64,000 bases of DNA. Source: Hymenopellis radicata (Eukaryota > Basidiomycota > Agaricomycetes > Agaricales > Physalacriaceae). The position numbers were made by a program, and so were the translations under genes. Positions 58,123-64,000 of the stretch are shown piece after piece (within the stretch, counting starts at the first letter, position 1; each line of letters starts with the position of its first letter). The DNA is taken from contig JADNRX010000085.1 of the NCBI GenBank assembly GCA_015501595.1, positions 108,871 to 172,870 on the forward strand. The letters are read 5' to 3'. The notes below the pieces were generated by a model, which was given only the letters and a program-made list of their open reading frames with translations, had not been told where the DNA came from and did no database searches.

Positions 58123-59305
58123 TTGCCATCTGTTTCTAGACATAAATCAACGACCATCTACTTGCATGTCTGAGATCCTATGAGCCTTTTCTCTTGACGT
58201 TATACACGTCATCACAAGTCGGTTTCTACAGGGTTATCGACCAGAAGAGCGAAAGTAAATTGATGACGGTTATTCAGTTATGCACACGCAGAAAAGCTGC
58301 AGGTAATTGTTCTCATATCAATTCAAAGCATCTTGCTGAGTATACTTCAAATGCGACGCAGTAATGAAATCTGGGTTACAAGAGTATCATTGCCCTCAAG
58401 AAGCCCGCTCTCTTCGCATTCTACGCATGCCACTTGCCCCTCCTTTATCCATTTCCTCTCCGGGTGTCAGAGCGGTTGGATGTAGAACATATCGAACGTA
58501 TCAAGTGGAAACTTTCAAACTTTCCTCCTGAAGGATGAGGCTGGGCAGCAAAGCCATTGATAGAAAACCACACCCGGCGTACATGAAGTACCTCCTGGCC
58601 TGCAGCTGCCTATATACCGACTTCGCGTGCGTTTCCTATCATCTGGCCATTGGCAGCATGCTGACCACTGGCTGACGCTTTGAAGACCCCAACTTCGCTT
58701 GCTTTATGTTTGAACCGTTCCGAAGGGAGGTGACTCTGAAACGCGATTTGAGCGTTCTTTCTTGGCAGTGTACGGCAGAGTAAATGGCCGCTCTCCGCAC
58801 CGTCTTACACCGTAGCGCGTGTGGCGAAGCTTAACCGTTACATAGTCTGTACCGGCCGTTCTAGTCACAAAGGAAAGTACGTTTCTGCAGTCCTCTTGTT
58901 CTGAATTCTTGTATCGCTTCCTCCTTTGATGACTGATGCAATTCAATAATTGTCGAGTGTCAATCTTCATTTCACGCCGCCGGAGACATGCTCCAGCATA
59001 TTTGAGAAATCAAGCTTAGTCTAATCCCTCGACCTTTGCGGAAATAAAAGAAGGGTGCTGTGGCTTTTTCCCTTTGAGCGCATTCCGCCATAGAGCACAG
59101 CAATGGGACCATATTCTTTAAATACTGTGACGCCAAAGACAAACGCGACGTTTACGCGCATATACTGTGGCGGTGCCCTTCCATTTTAGGAAGTAATAAT
59201 TGTCCTCTCCCAACTCTACTTTTGCTCTACTTGCAACACACAAGGCTTATCCTCGGCCACCGTTGCTGTCCTTGTCGCCCATAGCCGACGACGAGCACGA
59301 ACAGA
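58123..59305. other. Intergenic, 1.2 kb
   Basis: Between two plus-strand genes. No supported gene or repeat; GAAATAAAAG near 59041 is a possible core-promoter element for the next gene. Confidence 0.35.
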
Positions 59306-62181
59306 ATGGCCTACACACAGACAATGAGCCCGCCCACGATATACCACGATGGCCAGTCATCGTCGGGGTCGCCGAGCCACCCTAGTCCCATACAAGGGCC
59401 CCGCCACCCACCCCGGCCGCGTTTTGTGGCGGAGCTGTCGCAGTGCCTGTTCGACTTTGTAATTCAGCTATTACCGACGCCTGAGGAGATGGCAGTCAAG
59501 GAAGACGTTCGCAAATTGTTGGAGCGGCTTATTCGCACGATCGAGCCAGACAGCCGTCTGCTCTCGTTCGGGAGCACGGCGAATGGCTTTAGTCTGCGCA
59601 ATTCTGGTGCGTGCAGCGCGTCGTCCGTAGACGTGGCTAATCAGGTTGTCCAATCAGACATGGATCTCTGCTGTCTGATCGATTCCAGCGAGAAACTGAG
59701 TGCTTCGGACCTTGTCACTATGCTAGGGGACTTGCTCGAACGCGGTACGTTCCTTGTGCTTGACTTGAAGAGAATATAGGCCCAATAGTCAACAGAGACG
59801 AAATTCCACGTCAAACCATTGCCCCATGCCAGAATACCTATCGTCAAACTCACGCTCGACCCCTCGCCCGGGCTGCCCTTGGGCATTGCCTGTGACATTG
59901 GTTTCGAGAACCGACTGGCCCTAGAGAACACTCGGCTCCTTATGTGCTACGCCATGATAGATCCAACCCGAGTGAGAACGCTCGTGTTGTTTCGTGAGTC
60001 TTATCTCTTTCAACTTGTTCATCTGCTTATACTCGCATAGTCAAAGTCTGGAGCAAGCGAAGGTATATATCTCACTTGTCGACACGAACTTCAAACATCA
60101 ATACTTGCAGAAAAATCAACTCTCCCTACAAGGGCACGTTATCCTCCTATGGATACGTTCTTCTCGTCATCTACTTTTTGGTCCACGTTAAGAACCCGCC
60201 CGTTCTTCCAAATCTGCAACACATGCCACCCCTTCGCCCAATATCAAAAGTTGGTCTTTATTTTCAGCGTTTCGGTCACATAATAATGTCCACCTGCCAC
60301 CTACTAGGAAGACACACATCTTGGTGGCTTTAACACGTGGTTCTTCGATGACATTGATCTCTTGAGGCAGCGATGGCATTCAGAAAACACCGAGACCGTG
60401 CTGAGTTGTAGGTCATCAGCACGTTCGTCGACCTATGAACTGATAATCTATAGGTTGATCGACTTTTTTCGCTATTATTCCCGGGACTTTTTGTACAACA
60501 CTGGTGTCGCGTCCATACGCGCAGGTCTTCTGAAGAAGGAGAGCAAAGGCTGGCAGAACGATGTACGTCCTTCTCACACATTCAGTTCTTGAATTTGTCT
60601 GATTGTACAATTTTAGCTGTCTAGCCGATATAACGATGCTCGGGAACGCAATCGATTTTGTATAGAGGTAACAACTAGCGTGATCCTTCCGTTGTAAATC
60701 TCACGACCGCACGTCAGGATCCTTTCGAAACTGATTTTAATGTCGCTCGATGTGTCACCAAAGACGGCTTGTATACTGTGAGTACCTATTTCCTCTTCCA
60801 TCTGATCACACTAATGCCTACCCACAGATTCGCGGGGAGTTTATGCGCGCATGTCGCGTTCTAGCCAACCGCCCTGAACGCGCTATTCTCACCCTAGCAG
60901 AGCTTTGCGATGAGCGCAAAGCCGAGGACTTGGTCTCTGCGCCCGGTCCATCTGGTCCCCGATTATCCAACTTCCCACCCCAAACTCCGTATAGTGTCGG
61001 AAACCAATCGATGCGGCCAAAAGGCGCCGACCGCTTCTCACCACCTACCCACTTTTCAGAATCCACTAGTCGCCCTCCTGTGTCAATAAGACCTCCTCCA
61101 GAACATATGGCCCCAAAACGCGGAAAATGGACGAGCCCACCGCCGCCAGATGCCCCGCCTGCTGATCAGATCTTCTTTGAGGATCAACTCGAGAACGGTC
61201 TCGTTCTTGCTACTGCACCAACAAATGCTCGCGAACCCGAACCATCACACAATGGCTCGTCGAGTAATAGTGAAATCTTCACTGACGAGGAGCGATCCGA
61301 TGCTGCCGAGTCCGACGATGTAATGTCTGTGCAGTCATTCACGGAGGGTTCGACACAGCCAGCAGGACCCATAGCGCGACGGGCTTCATGGCTATTCCCT
61401 ACAACAAAGGCAGGCCACGGCCTCGTGGATCTAACGACGGACGCTCCTCCGAGACTGCTGCCTCTGCCCCGAGGGCGATTCCATAAGCCTCCGCAACATT
61501 CCTCACCAACATCCTCCAAAGTAACACTGGACAGCCTTCTCCCTCACCATTCCGACGTCTCGAAACGTTCAACCTCCGGGCCCGCGCGGCCCCTTAAAGG
61601 CCTTCCGTGGCCTCACAGTCCAGGTGCTGTCTCCGTTCCCTTACCGCCGTCACCAGAGTCCCCCAGCGCGCAACACTTTTCCGACTCTGCCACAACTGTA
61701 TATTATCAAACTGGTTCCAGGTCTCCCCGCGCCCACGTTCTATACCCCAATCTCGGATCTCATTCGCCCCTGCTTTCGCAATACCAACAGCATAATCACT
61801 ATTCTATTCCTATCCGCAAGATATTTATTCGTCAAGCCATGCTCCCTTGTTATCCTCCTTGCATTCGCACTCTCGCGAGGCGTCACATACCCCGACTGCG
61901 CACCACCGCCACACGCACACGCACTCGACGTCGACGGTGACGGCGCCGACGCCTACGTCGCATACATTAACGTTCCAATCCTCGTCTGTAATCAATAGTG
62001 CTAGTATTCCGTCGTCCCCATCGTCAGGGAAGCTCCACGTGGGCGCGAGCTCGCCCACGCCCTCCTCCGGCTATGCGGCGTCCACTCGCGCTCGCCGTCG
62101 CCTCCGTCCCCGCTGGAAGAGGAGAAAGACAAGGATAAGGATAAGGATAACCCGAGTCCTCGGTCTGCGTCGAAACAATAA
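59306..62181 (+). CDS. Cid1-type non-canonical poly(A)/poly(U) polymerase
   Basis: DNA-pol-beta-like nucleotidyltransferase with a PAP-associated domain; adds A or U tails to RNA 3' ends. ATG 59306 gives MAYTQTMSPPTIYHDGQSSS. Helical lead MAVKEDVRKLLERLIRTIEP, then the active site FGSTANGFSLRNSDMDLCCL (GS plus DxD, joined over a 51-nt intron), and the third Asp in IACDIGFENRLALENTRLL. The PAP-associated part has SYGYVLLVIYFLVH and GGFNTWFFDD, then SIRAGLLKKESKGWQ and the FCIEDPFETDFNVAR-type motif. The long Ser/Pro-rich C-terminus is probably disordered. It changes frame twice (near 61800 and 62075), each consistent with one missing base; the most natural end is the Lys/Asp-rich tail closing at TAA 62179-62181. 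Which nucleotide it adds cannot be told. Confidence 0.82.
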
Positions 62182-63863
62182 CAGTGACCTTTGCTTTTCT
62201 ACTTATATATATGCCATCTACCCCCTCCCCCTCCCTGTATACTTACGCGTAGTACTCTAACCAGCATATACTTTTAGTAGAATCTTCGTAACAGCGTGCG
62301 TGCTTTGCTTTTTGGATCTGTGTAATTATACAATTCGAAATACTATCTTAGTCTGGACATTTTGAAGAGCAAGATGTGTTCGGCTGTTCCGGACCGAACA
62401 GGTTGACCACGAACTGCCATCATCTGGACAACCATTTCCTCCACTGGCACAAGGAGTATCGATACGAGCGTGTTACGAGAAGTTCATCAGCGGCCGGCAT
62501 TTCGCAGCATGCGTCAAGGCACCAAACTGTTCCCGCTCAAAAGCTTCTACTTACCGGTGGACGAATAACTGCGCTAACGCCACTATACCTAGGTAAGCAC
62601 TGTCATTGGCATCCCTTTGACTTTAAATATATCAGCGCTAGAAGATCGCAGAGACTCGCAACGACATGAGGAAGTCTTCACATTGAATTCAAAGCCCACG
62701 CCATGTGTATCGAACGGTATTGGTTGATTTCAATCATATTCAAGACGGGTACAGTTGTTTCGCTTTAATTTTAGGTCGGGTGCCTTTAACCTTTGCATTT
62801 GATCCACATGAATAGCGATCTTGAACAGTGATTCCCTTCGAATCAAACACTGCGATTCTTCGAGTGGGTCTCCCGCTTTACGGATCTTCCTTATGTACTC
62901 AAATGATGTTCTTCGCAGTCGAGGCAGATGCCTACTCTCGACTTGACTTGCCCATCTATCGAAGATGACTCCATTGTCGCGTCCAACGCAGTGAGCCCTC
63001 ACGCGGGAGGGGAGGCAAATAAGCTCTGGTTTGTGTTTCCACAGTCGCATACGTGCAGAATAATGGAACGTTCTCTTTTCGACCACCACCTCTGCCCGTT
63101 TCGATTCCTCCTTCACGAAAACGACGTCTGGACTGCTCGCAGGAGGAACTCGGAGTCTCAACAGTGCAACTCAAGTATATGAGCTCTGTATCTCGTACGC
63201 TATTACCTCCGAACACGAGCTTTTATGCCGGTGCCCGACTACGTATGTAACAACTTGTTTTTCATAGAAACACGAGGACTGATCTGAACCAAGAAGTGGC
63301 GTGCACTTCGAAGTGGAGTGTGCCTGCACTGGCCCCCTCGGAACCCGGCTACTGTCCCCAGCCTGCGAATGGACGGCAATAAAGGCAACTTCTGCTTTTC
63401 ATTCCTCTCTCGGCAGGAACTGAGTCGTGTTTTGATAAGACGCATTTGAAGGGAATCGGCTCTCAAGTCGAGGTCTGTGGCCCTCGCTCACTAATGTCGT
63501 AAAACGGCATCAGCGTCATTGCGATACATTCATTTCGGCCACGCATACGCCTCGCGCTATCTTGCCTGTGACCTCGATGGAAGCAGGGAAATGTGTTAGA
63601 TGATGGGAACATTGATCCTGTCAAATACCTGGCTTGTTGATCCTTCACAGCAGTGCTATTTTCCTTCCCGTCGTCCAACATTGTCTGCGAGCGTCGAATA
63701 TACTTCATCAGACGACGCATCATCCGCCTCCCCGAAACAGCAACCCAGGAAAGCACCGGGCTAGGAGAGAGCACGAGGTTCACTACTCACCGCCAAAACA
63801 CTGCTGGAGGTACGCTCTCTATCGCTTTGGAGAAAGGAGTGCGCTTACTTGAGTGTTTCGTAG
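62182..63863. other. Intergenic or unresolved 5' region of the last gene
   Basis: No supported gene at 62182-63640. At about 63690-63816 a Ser-rich frame (VEYTSSDDASSASPKQQPRK) followed, one base out, by ESTRFTTHRQNTAG and a GTACGC donor may be the first exon of the DUF2235 gene. Confidence 0.35.
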
Positions 63864-64000
63864 GTGCCACCAACGCCAGCGACGAGGCCGCGAACATGCC
63901 GAAACATGCCGGCGACAAGCAGCCCTGCGGGTGCAAGAAAGGTAGAAGAAACCTTGTTGTTTGTATCGATGGAACGTCGAATCAAGTTGGCATACATGTG
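63864..64000 (+). CDS. DUF2235 protein, 5' portion (cut by window edge)
   Basis: After an acceptor TAG at 63861-63863 the frame reads GATNASDEAANMPKHAGDKQ, then RRNLVVCIDGTSNQ, the typical opening strand of DUF2235 (an alpha/beta-hydrolase-like domain, common in mushrooms and related to T6SS phospholipase Tle1). If translation starts internally, the ATG is 63896. The rest lies outside the window. Confidence 0.7.
   Translation, partial: MPPTPATRPRTCRNMPATSSPAGARKVEETLLFVSMERRIKLAYM

Noticed and set aside
62730..63161. Minus-strand ORF of 143 codons
   Set aside because: No ATG-start context, domain, splice signal or hydrophobic pattern; composition looks random.

Overview
The window is nuclear DNA of a filamentous fungus, most likely a mushroom-forming basidiomycete (Agaricomycetes). 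Genes are dense, on both strands, and cut by many 45-60 nt GT-AG introns. Gene content fits this: YicI-type alpha-xylosidase, Cid1-type nucleotidyltransferase, orphan F-box proteins, a DUF2235 protein, and a hAT-like and a non-LTR transposon. No RNA gene or CRISPR array was found.

Layout. 1-13 kb: end of a WD40 protein, a GH31 alpha-xylosidase, a YtcJ-like amidohydrolase, choline-phosphate cytidylyltransferase and an MFS sugar transporter. 13.9-15.3 kb: an isoprenylcysteine methyltransferase gene split by a 671-bp inverted-repeat transposon. 15.6-26.6 kb: a tandemly triplicated small three-pass membrane protein gene. Its middle copy is split at the start codon by an 8.1-kb element with hAT-like ends that carries an intact 2,250-residue endonuclease/reverse transcriptase/RNase H ORF. 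26.9-29.4 kb: a MAPK-type dual-specificity phosphatase. 30.5-37.3 kb: a Yae1-like gene, then a tandem segmental duplication holding two FluG-like amidohydrolases (one fused to a nucleolar-type acidic/basic N-terminus), a broken HIT zinc-finger gene and its fuller partner. 37.8-62.2 kb: mostly conserved housekeeping genes: a TMEM69-like mitochondrial protein, two F-box proteins, an unknown, SNF1/AMPK-alpha, TFIIE-beta, PAN3, a PP2C, importin-beta, LSM7 and a Cid1-type nucleotidyltransferase. The right edge enters a DUF2235 gene.

The functional threads are general: carbon use (alpha-xylosidase, sugar transporter, SNF1), mRNA metabolism (PAN3, LSM7, Cid1-type enzyme), transcription (TFIIE-beta), nuclear import and phospholipid synthesis. 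The most interesting part is the mobile and duplicated DNA of 13.9-37 kb. A second theme is quality. At least eight genes need a single missing base to stay in frame, several at short homopolymers and one of them in LSM7. Uncorrected sequencing deletions are therefore more likely than mass pseudogenisation.
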